Shown: positions 24,801 to 37,173, numbered from the stretch's first letter. The stretch is DNA of 64,000 bases from Holothuria scabra (GCA_037179385.1 CM074179.1:5208001-5272000); one strand, 5' to 3'. Numbers and translations are program-made. Notes: generated by a model not told the origin, from the sequence alone.

Positions 24801-27189
24801 TTGTAGGCCAGCATGCCAGTATACTTTCATTAAAACTGGCTGGAAATTTTTCAGGCAATGCCAGTCACCGGGGAAAGGAATCATCCATTCTAGTTCTGTT
24901 GAGTATTCCTGTTTCAACTTGACAAGATGAAAGTACGTTTTTCCATCACCAACTACCAAAAGGCTGTCCATACTTCTTCTGCTTACTACTTCCTGGTGTA
25001 ATGTCTCCACCACTTCCTTGATAGTGTTGATGTTGTCAGCATGTTCATTAAGGACTCCTAGGTATACAACATTTGATTTCTCGGTGTCGTTTTGGTTCGG
25101 CCGGGGGCAAACCAGATTAACATCAGGGAATACTAGCCTTGCCTCAGTTAAGGACTGACAATACTTGGCTACACCATAAGCAATCAGGGATGATGTGACT
25201 TCTTGTATAGCACATGACTCATCATGTTGAATATCAAAGTCACTTATGTTGCCATGAGGACGTCGTTCCCGGAGACGGTCCCAGCATATGATATGTGGTC
25301 TTTTCTGCTTCCGTATCTCATTGATGTCTTTAACAGTTATGAAAGGAGGTAAATCCATGTCAGATGGATCTTGTAGTGTGACTGTGTCTTTATCTGTAGA
25401 TGTGTTACTAGAAGAATTGATACAGCTGTTTGGCTTTGGTTCTACAAGTTGATAACTTGTGGCATGTATTCCCCTACTACCTCCTGCAGCTTTCACTGAT
25501 GCATGCACTGATGACTTGTCAACGTTATCCACTGAGACAAAGCAGAATGCATCTCTAGTGCACATTTTCTCCCAACCAATTTGCAACCTCATAAACACGT
25601 AGTCCAGTTCATGGTTTCTTACTCTGGTCAATGAAGAGACAATGCCAAAACGATTGAGAATATGCATCAGCTCATCAGAACCCCCGAGACTGTGTACTAC
25701 TTCGCCGAGTAATGTGTGGACAGGGTAACCACATTTGTCATCATGCATATACACTTTGTGACAAATGCCATACAAAATTCTCAGTTTGTACCGCAAGCTG
25801 ACATCAGTTACAGGTTCTTGTATGTAGTGGCCAGCATGCATCCATCCTGGCTCAGTGGAGTACTCTCTGATAGTTCTGTGGGACTGGGATTCTGTTGCAA
25901 GTATGAAAAAGTTCCACAGCCTTGGAGGTATTTCAGCCACAACTCTGCTTGAGTCAAATGTTGAAAAATCCTGCTTCCTTGAGCGGCCACTGAATGATTG
26001 ACTTAGACTGTGTACATCACTACGCAGGAGGCTGGCCGCTTTTTGAAGTATATCAGCCTCTTCCTTTTTGACATCAACATTTGGTAGAGTGACAGTTTCT
26101 GTCTCTTGGGTCTGTTTCTGATTCTTGTTAGCATTCAGCAATCGCAGTAGCAGATCGGCAGTACTGTCTCCATTTCTCCAAAGTAAAGTCCCAAGTGATG
26201 GCTCGTACTCTATTGTAGCATGCCTCATATGTTCACCCAAGCATGCCAATAATTTTGAGAGCAATGTACTCAGGAGTCAAGTAGGATGGTGTGGAAACTT
26301 CTGACCCCACTGCATGCTGGTCAGCACTCTTTCTGTATACAAGAAACACATCACTCAGAAGAAAGGGACTGTGCTTAAGCAACCTGCTGGCACAAAATAC
26401 AATGGCACGGTGAAGGTGAATGTTTGCAGGCACCGCTGGATTTGACAGATATCCTTCATACAATTTCAGAATGTCTCTCAAATCAGAGTCAAGGGATGTT
26501 TTGTAACTGAAAGAAACACTGCTCAATTGCTTGGTTAAATTTTTAAAACTTCTGTAACATCTCGGGCAAACTGTACTGTCTTCTGGCAGGTTTGCTTTGG
26601 CATCGCCAATTTCATTAAAGTATGTCATTAGCATAGTGTAGTCTGGGATGCTATATTCTTTTCCACCTTTCTTAAGATTTTCCTTGCACACATTGCATTG
26701 CTTGTGTTTATCTCTTGAATGCCACACATTGTAATGATGCAGACAGAGGTCAGGATATTCCTTTGCACTAATTACAAATTTCTCAAGTTTCATACATGCT
26801 ACAAACATTGGCCAATCAGTTACGTGTGTTGTGTGGGCACTGATCTTGTCACAAATACCAATAGACTTGAGAAAGCAGTCAGGTCTCTTTTTCTGCCTTT
26901 TCTTGGAAGGATTGTCTCCTGAAGTACTTGCCCCTTCATCTGCTTCTTTAGTCTCTCCCAGAGATAACTTCCACATGTGGGCCACATTTCTGTAACACTT
27001 TAGGCAAATGCATGCATCATCACTTATATGGTACTTAGCTTTTGTAAAGTTGCGTTTCCCTTCTTCAAATAAGGCAATATGATAGACTCTGCTATGCCGC
27101 AAATCTGCTAGGCAGTCTTGCGTACAGCATACCTCAGCACACGCCCTATACGGGTGGGCTATTGTCGTGCTCGTTCTCTTGGAGGTCAT
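21845..27189 (-). pseudogene. Long transposase-like multi-domain gene with PIN/FEN-like and CXC regions, broken
   Basis: Minus-strand gene with the start ATG (27,189) immediately after a strong 3' splice site (TTCTTACAG). The first frame (about 318 residues to 26,233) has Cys-pair zinc sites (CNVC, CPRCYRSF). The second frame (26,264-23,298, 988 residues) has GDWHCLKNFQPVLMKVYW and resembles DUF6589/KDZ-type mobile-element proteins. The third frame (from 23,297) has acidic PIN/FEN-like motifs (HEESDSR, SPDTDT, SGCDYT). The last frame ends with a tesmin/TSO1-like CXC cluster at 22,085-22,174 and an acidic tail. Three lesions separate them: a frame change at 26,233-26,264, an in-frame TAA at 23,298-23,300 (the same frame continues on both sides), and a frame change at a 10-base homopolymer (22,688-22,697). 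An unbroken product would be about 1,750 residues. A transposase role is inferred. Confidence 0.7.
22085..22174 (-). other. CXC (tesmin/TSO1-like) cysteine cluster
   Basis: Starts CKCKTGC, continues RCLCNKKHKKC and ends CSCCNC: paired and spaced cysteines in the order seen in CXC DNA-binding domains. It lies in the last quarter of the broken gene, followed by a serine/aspartate-rich acidic tail. Confidence 0.65.
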
Positions 27190-27639
27190 CTGTAAGAACA
27201 AATGAAGAACAACTTTAAGATAACAATCCAACAAGTTTATATCATTGCTTCATATTTCAGTAACATTTCTAGTCTGCTTTGAATGTCAAAAATAAACATT
27301 GATCATCATCGCTGAACTGCAATAATTTGACATTCATGGACTTGTAGTTTTTAGTTCTGGTAACCGTCTTAAACGCATGCGCTGGTCCACATTTACTATG
27401 ATGAATGTAATTTTTGATCAGAGCAATTCCATTAAACCTCTCCAAAGCTAGCACCAATTGTACTACAAAAACTTGCTTCACTGTACACATGATTAACAGC
27501 TAGCAACTCTAGATTGTGCACTAGAAATGTTTGAGCACCATATGATCATATATTTTTTTTTTGCTTCATTTTTTTTTCTTAGAGGGGGGGGGGGGGGGGG
27601 TAGGTTAGGTTAGATGGAGTTTAGCTGCCCAGTTTCCAA

Positions 27640-27853
27640 CCTGTTGGTTCAAGTCGAGCCTGCCACAGCCTGTTTTCTAGCTGTGGCTCACTGGCTTGTT
27701 TTCCCTACTCCATAGCTTATGCTGAGCACCAAGCACAACTGCAGGAGGTTCCATTTTTTAAGTCTTTGGTGTGACCAGGACTGGAGTCGAACCCCGGACC
27801 TTCCATCTGCAAGGCGGATGTTCTAACCACTAGACCACGCATCCGGTTTGGGA
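27640..27853 (-). mobile_element. tRNA-derived SINE
   Basis: Read on the minus strand it begins with a tRNA-like head: an A box (TGGTCTAGTGGTTAGAA) and a B box (GGTTCGACTCC). A body follows (CACACCAAAGACTTAAAAAATGG). Related bodies occur at about 55,700-55,790 and 57,310-57,420. It lies in the 5' part of the large minus-strand gene, between the coding start and the first leader exon copy. Confidence 0.75.
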
Positions 27854-28554
27854 GGGGGGGGGGTGGTGGAGGTACCATTTCAAAGGCTTGTATCAGCACA
27901 CTTCATGGGATATGTATTGTATAATGTTTGCACCAACTGTGTTACCGTACAAATGCACTGCCGGTGCTTTCATGAGTATACTGTAAGCATAAAACAGCTA
28001 AGGATTGGGCATGGTCACCATAACATCTCTTATCTTGATTCTTATATTTTGGTCACCAGGCATCTTAATAAATGACTGGGTTCTCTTCTTCAAATGGTCA
28101 TGCAAGATAAACACTTTGAAACACTTTGATGATACACTCTTTTAATACAAACTTCCCATGTTTTGTGGGATAACAGCCAGTGATGTCGACTATTGAGTGC
28201 CTAATATTTTATCTAGCTATTTTCCTTATTTGGAATTACAGAATCGGTAACTTATCTTGAGTCTATTGTACATTTAAATTGCCTTTGAATGTATCTGTAC
28301 CTGTCAAAATGGCATCTGTATTGACAAGGATTCAGGATAAATTTGGAATAGTGATTTATTCAGTTCTTTTCTGCACAGACTTACCTTTCACTTTGTACAA
28401 ACAGTTCTAATTTGCCTGTGAATTTATGCCCGATTCATTTTTGCACAATGAACAATCTTCTTGACCCACATTAGATTCTGCCCTAATTATTCATACTTTA
28501 AATTTACTAGTACAGTACCCAGAATGTGGTAAGAAGAAAAACCAAAGACTTACC

Positions 28555-28620
28555 TTGACTCAATTACATCCAGGTGATTTGATAAGCACTGCGATGAGTT
28601 GAGGTAAACTTTCAGGTGTC
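28555..28620 (-). other. 5' leader exon copy 1
   Basis: 66 nt, bounded on the minus strand by TTTCCACAG upstream and GTAAGTC downstream. It lies upstream of the coding exon at 27,189. Frames are short, so it is probably untranslated leader. It is a diverged and shortened form of copies 2 and 3. Confidence 0.6.
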
Positions 28621-29493
28621 CTGTGGAAAGCAAGGAATTCCATTTTATTGCACATGCAGCACAAAACATTGGGGCAAATTTCTTGGAAAGCACACTTTTG
28701 ACAAACATTGATGTAACTTTAGTAACATATTAAACCATATGATGCGATGAGATTCCGTTTGACAGTCTGGCACGTAGGCTAAATAAGCACCCCCCCCCCC
28801 CGACTGCATATCTATGCGGATTTGAAGTAAAAATGCAGTCACATCAGTCTGGACGAGCATATAAACGGCTATCCTAATTCAAGTATGGCTCTTTCTATTT
28901 ATGAACGTGACAATGTTTTGGTTGTTGAATGGTTATATCCATGCAAATTAAGTTACTGGTAATGCTTCAACATACAGAATTTATGTTTTGAAACATCATT
29001 GAAGATATGGATGTAAAATACTATTTGCTGGATCGAGCGGATCCTTCGATACATGTTGGGGTGACCACTAACCGTATTCCTATTGGCAACATTATGCAAC
29101 AGATTTTATTCTCGCCAGTGTCACTGGAGCTTCTTCATGTTCTTTCACAATCAGAATATGCCACCAAACTAGGAAAGGAAATTGCCATCCACTACACCAT
29201 AGTTGCACAAAGCAAGGCAGACCCCAAAGACTTAACGATATCCCGCCCCCCCCCCCCCAACACACACACACATACAGTTCTTTGTTCAGTCCCTCAAGAT
29301 GGCATCTGTATTGACAGGGATTCAGGATGAATTTGGAAAAGTGATTTATCCAGTTCTTTTCTGTACAGACTTGCCTATACTTTGTATGAACAGTACCGAA
29401 TTTGCCTGTGGCAGTATGCATGTTTCCTTTTTGCACACTAAGCAGTCTTCTTGACCCACATTTGATTTTGTGCTAATATCCATTAAGACTTAC

Positions 29494-29579
29494 CCTGACT
29501 CAAATACATCCAGGTGATTTGATAAGCCCTGCCACAAGTTTGAGGTAAACTTCATGCAAATCCATATTAGGAATGTGTC
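29494..29579 (-). other. 5' leader exon copy 2
   Basis: 86 nt, preceded by TTTTTCACAG and followed by GTAAGTC on the minus strand. It contains ATATGGATTTGCATGAAG. The ATG frame inside closes within the exon, so any peptide would be an upstream ORF. Confidence 0.6.
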
Positions 29580-30211
29580 CTGTGAAAAACAAGGATTTAC
29601 ATTTAATTGCACACGTAGTACTGAATATTGAGGCAAATATTTTGAAAAGCACACTCTAAGACCGATTGATGTAACTTAAAATATTTAACTAAACAATGGA
29701 ATGAGAATAATTTTGGCAGTTTGACATGTAGGCTAACCCCCCAACCCCCCACGAATGCATATATATTTCATGCAGATCAAAAGGGAGAGTGCACTCAATC
29801 CAGTCTAGACTCAGCATATAAACCACTGTCCCAATTCATTTATAGGCATCTCTGTTCATACATGTGACAGTGTTTTGGTTAAAAATGGTTCCTGGATTAC
29901 TTAATCCATGCAAAATAAGTTACTTGTTAAACTTCAATACAATTTTTGTTTTGAAACATCATGGAAGATATGGACTTAAGAGGAACTAATGGTGAAATAT
30001 AGTATGGATTAGTGATTTTTTCAGTTTTCTGCACAGATTTATCTTTCACTTTCTACAAACAGTATTAATTTCCCTGTGAATGTATGTTTGTTTCCTTTTT
30101 TTCCACTGACCAATCTTCTTGACCCACATTAGATTCTGCCCCAATTATTCATAATCTAAATTTACTAGTACCGTAAACAGAATTTGCATGGAAGATAATC
30201 CAAAGACTTAC

Positions 30212-30279
30212 CTTGACTCAATTACAAGCCCTGCCACAAGTTTGGATAACTTCCTGCAAATCCATATTAGGAATGTGTC
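30212..30279 (-). other. 5' leader exon copy 3
   Basis: 68 nt, preceded by TTTTTCACAG and followed by GTAAGTC. It matches copy 2 over its first half and has a deletion in the second half. Confidence 0.6.
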
Positions 30280-31095
30280 CTGTGAAAAACAAGGAATTAC
30301 ATTTAATTGCACACATAGTACTGCATATTGAGGCAAATATTTTGAAAAGTACACTTTAAGATGTAACTTAAAATATTTAACTAAACAATGGAATGAGAAT
30401 AATTTTGGCAGTTTGACGTGTAGGCTAAGTAACCCTCCCCCCTCCCTGAAAGCATATATATTTCATGCAGATTGAAAGGGAGAGTGCACTCAATCCAGTC
30501 TAGACTCAGCATATAAACCACTATCCCATTCCTAATTCATTTATGGGCATCTCTGTTCATTAATGTGACAGTGTTTTGGTTTAAATTGGTTACTGGATTG
30601 CTAAATCCATGCAAAGTAAGTTACTTGTTAAACTAAAATTTTTGTATTGAAACATCATGGGAGATATTGACTTTAGAGGAACTAATGGTGAAATAAAGTG
30701 TAGAATAGTGATTTATCCAGTTCTTTCCTGCACAGACTTATCTTTCACTTTGTATAAACAGTATTAATTTCTTGACCCACATTAGATTCTGCCCCAATTA
30801 TTCATAGGCTACTTGAAATTTATTGCACAGTGCATACGTGGTGTACTATTGTCCTTAATTGGATGTCTCACCGTAATTTGCAATACGAAGAAGATGTGAG
30901 ACTCACGATGAAGTTACACCAAGGAAAACAATACAAAGACAACTGTCAACTCCACACAAGATATTTTCAGACTTTCTGCACTTCGTAGTTCACGGCATGA
31001 ATCACACCTTGGCAAGTTATGCCTGAGTAGCCTAGGGATAGCCTGTTTGTTTGACAAAACTTTGTCTCTTTTTGCAGTTAGGCTTGGAGTTTCAT

Positions 31096-31337
31096 GTATA
31101 ATGGTTGGTTCAAAGTTCGAACAGGTTCTGAATTCGAACACCTAATTAAAATCATTCATACATCAGTCATAAGACAGTATTTTCCTCAATTACCTAAAAC
31201 ACCATTAAGAAATATTTATGGCTCCACACGGTATGGTAAAACTGACAATTATTTTGCATTGATCAGTGAATAAATATTCCATTTAAATGAGGTGTTTGAA
31301 TTAAGAACCTGTTTGAACTTAGAACCAACCACTATAT
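31096..31337. mobile_element. MITE with ~45-bp inverted ends
   Basis: The left end (31,096-31,142, TATAATGGTTGGTTC...) and the reverse complement of the right end (31,291-31,337) match at about 90% over 45 bp. The element is about 240 bp and AT-rich inside. Its ends contain GAACAGGTTC, resembling the giant element's subterminal motif, which may be coincidence. Confidence 0.75.
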
Positions 31338-31442
31338 GTTTCTCCTCTAAAACTTTTAAAAGCATGAATATTTTTGCCTGAAATATGAAGGAAGAAACTG
31401 ACATTCCATCTAGAGAAACATAGCTAGCCTAGGGTAAGCCTT

Positions 31443-31776
31443 ACACTGTAAAAAAACTGCTCTTCAATCTAGAGCTTGGAATTTCAGCCCCTCTTGAATC
31501 AAGTGACAGTGTTGCCTGTTTCACCAATGTTGCCTGTTTTGCCAGATTTGCTTCTTAAATTCAGTTGAAAAATACTGCAATTAAGTGTCACTAAATTTAA
31601 GTGCCTTATTCCTCTTGAAATGACACCATTAATTTAAGAGTTTTTCCCTTGATTTAAGAGAAATAGCACTTATTCTAAGAAGTTAAACACTAAATTCACG
31701 TACCTTGACCTCTTGAAAAGACACCATAAATTTAAGAGTTTTTACTTAAATTAAGAGCTTTTATTTTTACAGTGTA
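31443..31776. mobile_element. Candidate MITE with ACACTGTAAAAA ends
   Basis: Begins ACACTGTAAAAAAACTGCTCTT and ends AAGAGCTTTTATTTTTACAGTGT, which are inverted. The interior repeats TTTAAGAGTTTTT twice. The same terminal motif begins another element at 47,254. Confidence 0.55.
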
Positions 31777-32044
31777 CAATTATGCCTAGCCTAACTAAGG
31801 CTAAGCTAGGCTATTTGACATTTTTAACCTCCCTCAATTTTTCGCTTTGTAATATCGACTGCTTCCATGGCTTTGTCTAGACAAGCCTAAGGCTTATTCA
31901 TATTATTAGGGTCGATGTCTAGCGTTAGGCCTAACGTTACTCGTTGAGCCTAGGCTAGGCCTAACGTTAGTTTGTTTCGCTATAGTTGTGACCTGTCAAC
32001 ATATACGGACTAACGGTAGGTCCAATTTATGGTAGGCTACATAC

Positions 32045-32340
32045 CTGCGGTCGAGTTTATTTCGTTGGAGCTGACAGGAAATTTTTCATTTCCAAAACAA
32101 AGTAATGGAGAAGAAATATCTTTACTTTTTATCACATTCGTAACGATACATTTAATGTAGTTCTATATGCTAAAACTAGCAATATACACGTATACTATAC
32201 ACTACATACACAGTTTATAATACAGGAAGTCGCGTAGTGTTGAGCGTGCGTGGGGGTGGCTTTGCAAGCAGACAATTGTTGCCCTTAGTAACGATGACGT
32301 TTTACTTAGCATCTTATTTACATATGACGTCATGGTCTTT
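32045..32340 (-). promoter_or_regulatory. Probable first exon and promoter of the large minus-strand gene
   Basis: A strong minus-strand donor (CGCAG followed by GTATGT) ends an exon at 32,045. Upstream on that strand are a TATA-like stretch near 32,205-32,220 and a CRE palindrome TGACGTCA at 32,325-32,332. The sequence becomes more CpG-rich here. Placing the start site here is an inference. Confidence 0.35.
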
Positions 32341-33767
32341 GGATGGTTTCATCGTTAGATGCAGTGCAAGTCCCGCCAAAAAAGGGAGGAGTTTTAAACT
32401 CTCCGTTTTCACTCAAAATCAAAAAGAGAAAGGTGTGGCTTCATGAAAATAAAGGTAAATGTGTCTTGATTGACGTAACGCAAGAAAAAGATTGGCAGGG
32501 CTTGCCAAACACATTTTGTACACGTTAGCGTGAAGGAAGTATTGAGGGTTGGGCAAATTGAAATTATGGAAAATATCGCTCAAATAAGGCGTGTTTTTAG
32601 TGAAAATTGACAGGTATATAGAAAGATATGTAGTCGATGTATTGCGGAAGTTTCAGCTAGATCGAACGCGGCAACGTGGAGATATTGTCAATTGAAAATT
32701 TGACCGCCATTTTCAGTGAAGTACCTAACGGCAGTATTATCAAGGTCACTTTTCAAGATGAAATCGTGAAAGCGTCGCAGATAATTGCATAGCAACCGGA
32801 AGACTGACCTGGTATTCTCTTGCACGGCCCATAATTAAGTATCACAAGCAAGTTAAGCATTTTTTTTAAAACCATTTTCAGTTTTTGCGCCATTTATTGG
32901 AAATTTTAAATAGAACTAAACAAGACAACCACAAAATATGATGTGCGAACGTTTGCACAAAGAAGCACACGAACGATGTAGCAACGATAACGCAGATAGA
33001 AAGCGTAGGCCTACATCAGCACTATCAATCATAATCAACACAAGTTTTCTTTTAACGTGCACAAAAACGGACACGACCACAACTGGCATGAAACTATCAA
33101 TCATAATCAACACAAGTAACACTTAACAATTGCGCACGAGCGTACGGTTATGAGTTAGTACAAATGAACAAGTTGTTTCACCTTTAAAAATGAACTCAGT
33201 CTCATCTATAAAAGAGAATTAAATGAGAAACTTCACTTCGTGGACATCGTTTGTTCTAAAACATTCACTTGTTGTAAAGGGACTTCCTTCAAAAAGATTA
33301 GGGGGCGAACCTGTAGGTCTTTAGTTTGGGGCAAACTGGCAGGTCTTAGGGGGCGAACTGGTTTATTCTTGGGGGCGAACTGGCAAGGGGGCGAAACGAC
33401 CGGCTTCCGTGCCCAATTGCTGAGTGTTACTGTTGATAGTAGAGCGTTGTATGCCTTCTATCAGCGTTATCGTTACTACATCGCTCATGTGCTTCATTAT
33501 GTTAACGTCCACACATCATATGGTGCTTTTTAAGTGCATGGAAACGGCACATGCAAAACAAAAACAAAAACTGAAACCGGATCGGGCAAAAACATAAACG
33601 CAAACTATCTACAGATTGCTTAAGTCAAACAGAAAATTGTGTTCATTACAGTAATAAGGTATATGTACAAATATTTACAAACTATGTACAGAAAATGTTC
33701 ATTACAGTAATAAACCTATACATCAGATATTTACAACTATTTACAAGCACCTTACAGACCCACCCTA

Positions 33768-36700
33768 TTACAAGTTGACCACCACACGGTTCCCCCTCAC
33801 CGAAACGAGTGGACCCCATCGCCTACCGAACACCGACCTTGGCAAACGAACGAAGTCGGACTCAACCCTCAGCCTCACCTCCGCCTTCACCGACGCCAGG
33901 ACGACGTCCGCAGGCTTCCCCATCCCCCTAAAAACAACGTTACATCGGTCTCTCCATAAGGCCAGCTTTATGGAGGCCGAAGCAAAGGTAAGTATGCCCT
34001 GAATACTTGTATTGCATGGCGGGGGTGAAAGACCATACAAAGCATAGTCCCGGCCGACCGCCCATGTGTTGCCCATCGTCAAGCGATCAGTCAGGACCTG
34101 GAACCATTCCCATAGGAGGGCCACAAATTCACACTGCCAAAACACATGTGACACACTCTCCCACTTTGTGCATCCATTGCGTGGGCAAATTCCATCTCCA
34201 AGACGCCACCGAAGACGCTAGAGATTAGTCACAATCGCATCATGTGCGATTCGCCACAACAAGTCTCGCCTGCGGTAATCTAATGATCTGCTGTGGACCA
34301 CACGCCACACTTCCGACCCTGAAGCATAGTGATTGGATTGGACCTGACCAACCAATTCTTCAAAAACAGCCTGGTATAGGTCTCTTGCACTTAACTGCGA
34401 AACGTCCCCAACTCTAGATATCATTAGGAGCGTTTCTCTCATTTGACTGTATGCCTCCGAGGGCCTCCAGCTGTGGGGTTCACTGTTACTAAACAGGGAG
34501 GGAAAGAACCGACGAAATGATAATCCCCCACAATAACGGACAAAATAGGCAAAAGGCATTCTGCTGTCTACAGCACTATAAACACACTTGGTCAGGAGAA
34601 CACGGAGTTTGGAAGGAAAATGCACAAGACCCAACCCACCACGCCTAACATCCTGATATACCATCCCTCTTCTTACGAGCTCCGTCTTCCCTGACCATAA
34701 AAACCTAAACACAGCCCTCTCGAGACGCAACAGGACACCCTTTGGAGCAGCCAGAACGGTGCCTGGATACCACAAAAGGGGAAAAATAAAACGGTTGATA
34801 ACTGTCACCTTTCCGAACAGGCTAATGTGGCGCTCGCCGAAGTCCTTCAACCTAGCTTCCACCAGGTCCACTTTCTCATTCCAGGTAAGTAACTCGGTTT
34901 GCCCATAACCAAACCATATGCCGTTTATCCTTATGGCGTCGTCTACCCATGATGCAGCGAAGGGCAGTCTTCTTGACCGCCACTTACCTAGGCGAAGTCC
35001 TTTGGTCTTATTGGGATTCAGTCTGGCACCTGTGGCTCTTTGAAACTTAGACAACGTGCCACTAAGGGCCTTGAAGGAAGCTAGGTCGGAGACTACGCAT
35101 GTGACGTCATCAGCATACTGAAGGCACTTAACTTCAACACCACCGGGAATGTGAAATGGTTGAAACAAAGGCTCTACTTGAAAGGCCCTTGCTATTGATT
35201 CACTAAACAATACGTAAAGGTGATAGGGGGCACCCCTGCCGTACGCCACGTTGGACACTGAAGGGGTCTGACGGTAGGCCATTAACGATAACCCGACTAT
35301 TTACACTATTGTACAATAAGGAGGTCCATTTAACAAAAACTGGATGCAAACAAAACTTCTTCAAAATTTTAAAGAGGAATCCATGATCAACCATGTCAAA
35401 GACCTTCTCCTGATCGAGGGAGACCAGGGCACATGGAAGATCACGGTCCATCACGTATTCAACTAAGTCCCGCACCACCCAGAGGTTCTGCTGAATACTG
35501 TGTCCCCGCACCGCACAAGTCTGAAAGGACCCTACAAGATCTGGCATAACTGTGCCTAGCCTGTTGCAAAGGGCTTTCGCCAGAAACTTGTAATCTACAT
35601 TTAACAAGGTGATTGGCCGTTTGTTTTTCGGTTCGAGGGGGTCTCCCGACTTAGGCAGCAAAGTAATTATGCCTGTGCGCTGCGAGTGGCTCAATGAGCC
35701 AGCAAGGAAGCCAGAGACGAATACGTCACGGAGATCATGTGCTACGGTACCCCAGAAGCGTTTATAGAATTCTACTGGAATACCGTCGGACCCAGGTGCC
35801 TTTCCGCCTTTCATCTTCGCCACTGCCTTCCAGAGCTCGTCAATAGTCAAAGGGGAGCAAAGTTCATCATTCTGATCTTTAGAGGGGGTCTCGTCAATGT
35901 TATCTAATAGGGACTTTTGAAGGTCTTCATCGACATCTGCCTGGGTATACAGCTGCTCATAAAAGTTTTTATACACTTCTACAATGTCGAGAGGGTCCTT
36001 ATGTACCACACCGTGGGCGTCACGGACAGCTTTTACACTTCGATCGATGGCATTCTTTGTGACGTCCCGGTAGAACTTAATGGTTGGTTTTTCCTCCGCC
36101 TCCACACAATGCACACGAGCACGAACCCGGGCCCCGTGTAATTTTCCATCAAGGTACTGTTGGATTGCATGAAGTGCGGAGTGGTCCCCGTTCCTCTCCC
36201 TAGAGCAAAGTGAAAGGAACTCCTCCCTTCTTCGACGAGCTCTTGCTACACAATATTCCACTGTAAACTGTTTGATGCGGGTCTTTACATCATCCCACCA
36301 CTCTAAATCTGTTGAAAAGGCCGGCCTCAAAGTTCGCCACCCTTCGTATCTGGCCTTAAAATCTTTGCTATATTCAGCCTCCGTTAGAATATCTGTGTTC
36401 ATTTTCCAGAACCCCCTCCCTACTGGCCATGACTCTGGGGGTTTAAATGAGAGAGTAACTGCATCATGGTCCGAAATTGGACATGCCACAACTTCGCAAT
36501 CACTTGGTGACAGAGCCGTTGGAGCGTACACCATGTCCAACCTTGAGGCGTCCGTGCCATCAGGGCGGTGCCAAGTGAACACGGACAAGCCAGGATGCTG
36601 CGCTCTCCAAACGTCAACCATATCGTGATTCTTTGTGAACATGTCCAACTCCACCATACCGACACTACAGCTTGAAGATGTGAAGGTGGACATTCGATCA

Positions 36701-37155
36701 AACCGTGTGTCAGGGACACAGTTGAAGTCTCCAGATAGGATACAAGGGGCACAGCCAGGAACGAAGGATGGCAGGGTAGCAAAAAAATTCCTTCTGTCTG
36801 TAGGTTGGTTAGGGGCATAAACGTTACATAAGAAGAAGTTCCCGCAAGGATGTTTGATGGTGATGCATACCAACCGGCCCTCATGATCATGATCAACCTT
36901 TCCGACCAGGGAAGTCCATCTTGGAGAAACTAAAATGACAGATCCACAGGAAGATGCGGAACCAAAGGAAGCGTACAAACCCCCACCCCATTCGTAGGAC
37001 CAGGTGTAGACATCGTCCTCATTAACAATGTGAGTCTCTTGGAGGAAAACGAAGTCCACACCTAATGATTTACAAAATTGGAATATTCTGGACCGCTTCC
37101 GACTGTCCCTCATGCCGTTTACATTCAGGGTCATGAGGGACAGGGGACCATTCAT
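33768..37155 (-). pseudogene. LINE ORF2, endonuclease/reverse transcriptase, two lesions
   Basis: APE-type endonuclease at the N-terminus (TLNVNGMRDSR, FLQETH, SGDFNCVPD, PISDHDAV), then reverse transcriptase (GSDGIPVEFYKRF, SLDQEKVFDMVDH, GVRQGCPLSP, LQYADDVTCVV). The C-terminal zinc motif is C-x4-C-x7-H-x4-C before FVALLWEW. LDQEKxFD(M/R)VDH is characteristic of the Tx1 branch. A frame change near 35,215-35,225, just after GCPLSP, removes the YADD block from frame. An in-frame TAG at 34,218-34,220 replaces a Lys codon kept in other copies. The element can no longer encode an active ORF2. Confidence 0.9.
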
Positions 37156-37173
37156 GAAATGTGGAGTGTGAAA

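Larger units (their letters stand above)
28300..30830 (-). repeat. Tandem array of ~0.7-1.0 kb units, each with a leader exon
   Basis: Three full units and one partial unit. Marker CACAGACTTACCTTTCAC or close variants occurs at about 28,374, 29,364, 30,034 and 30,734, so spacings are about 990, 670 and 700 bp. Each full unit carries one splice-bounded exon on the minus strand. The first unit holds an extra insert of about 300 bp (28,990-29,290) with an open plus-strand frame I do not recognise. Confidence 0.8.

Noticed and set aside
21845..27189. Firm assignment to the KDZ (Zisupton-type) superfamily
   Set aside because: The resemblance is limited to a short GDWH...AGL segment and general architecture; without a profile search I leave it as transposase-like.
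27770..27853. Possible tRNA gene on the minus strand
   Set aside because: A and B boxes are good, but the acceptor stem does not close cleanly and the sequence continues into a body shared with the copies at 55.7 and 57.3 kb, so it is the head of a SINE.
29007..29330. 107-codon plus-strand frame within the leader-exon repeat
   Set aside because: It lies in a one-copy insert within the repeat, runs into C- and CA-rich simple sequence and shows no recognised domain.
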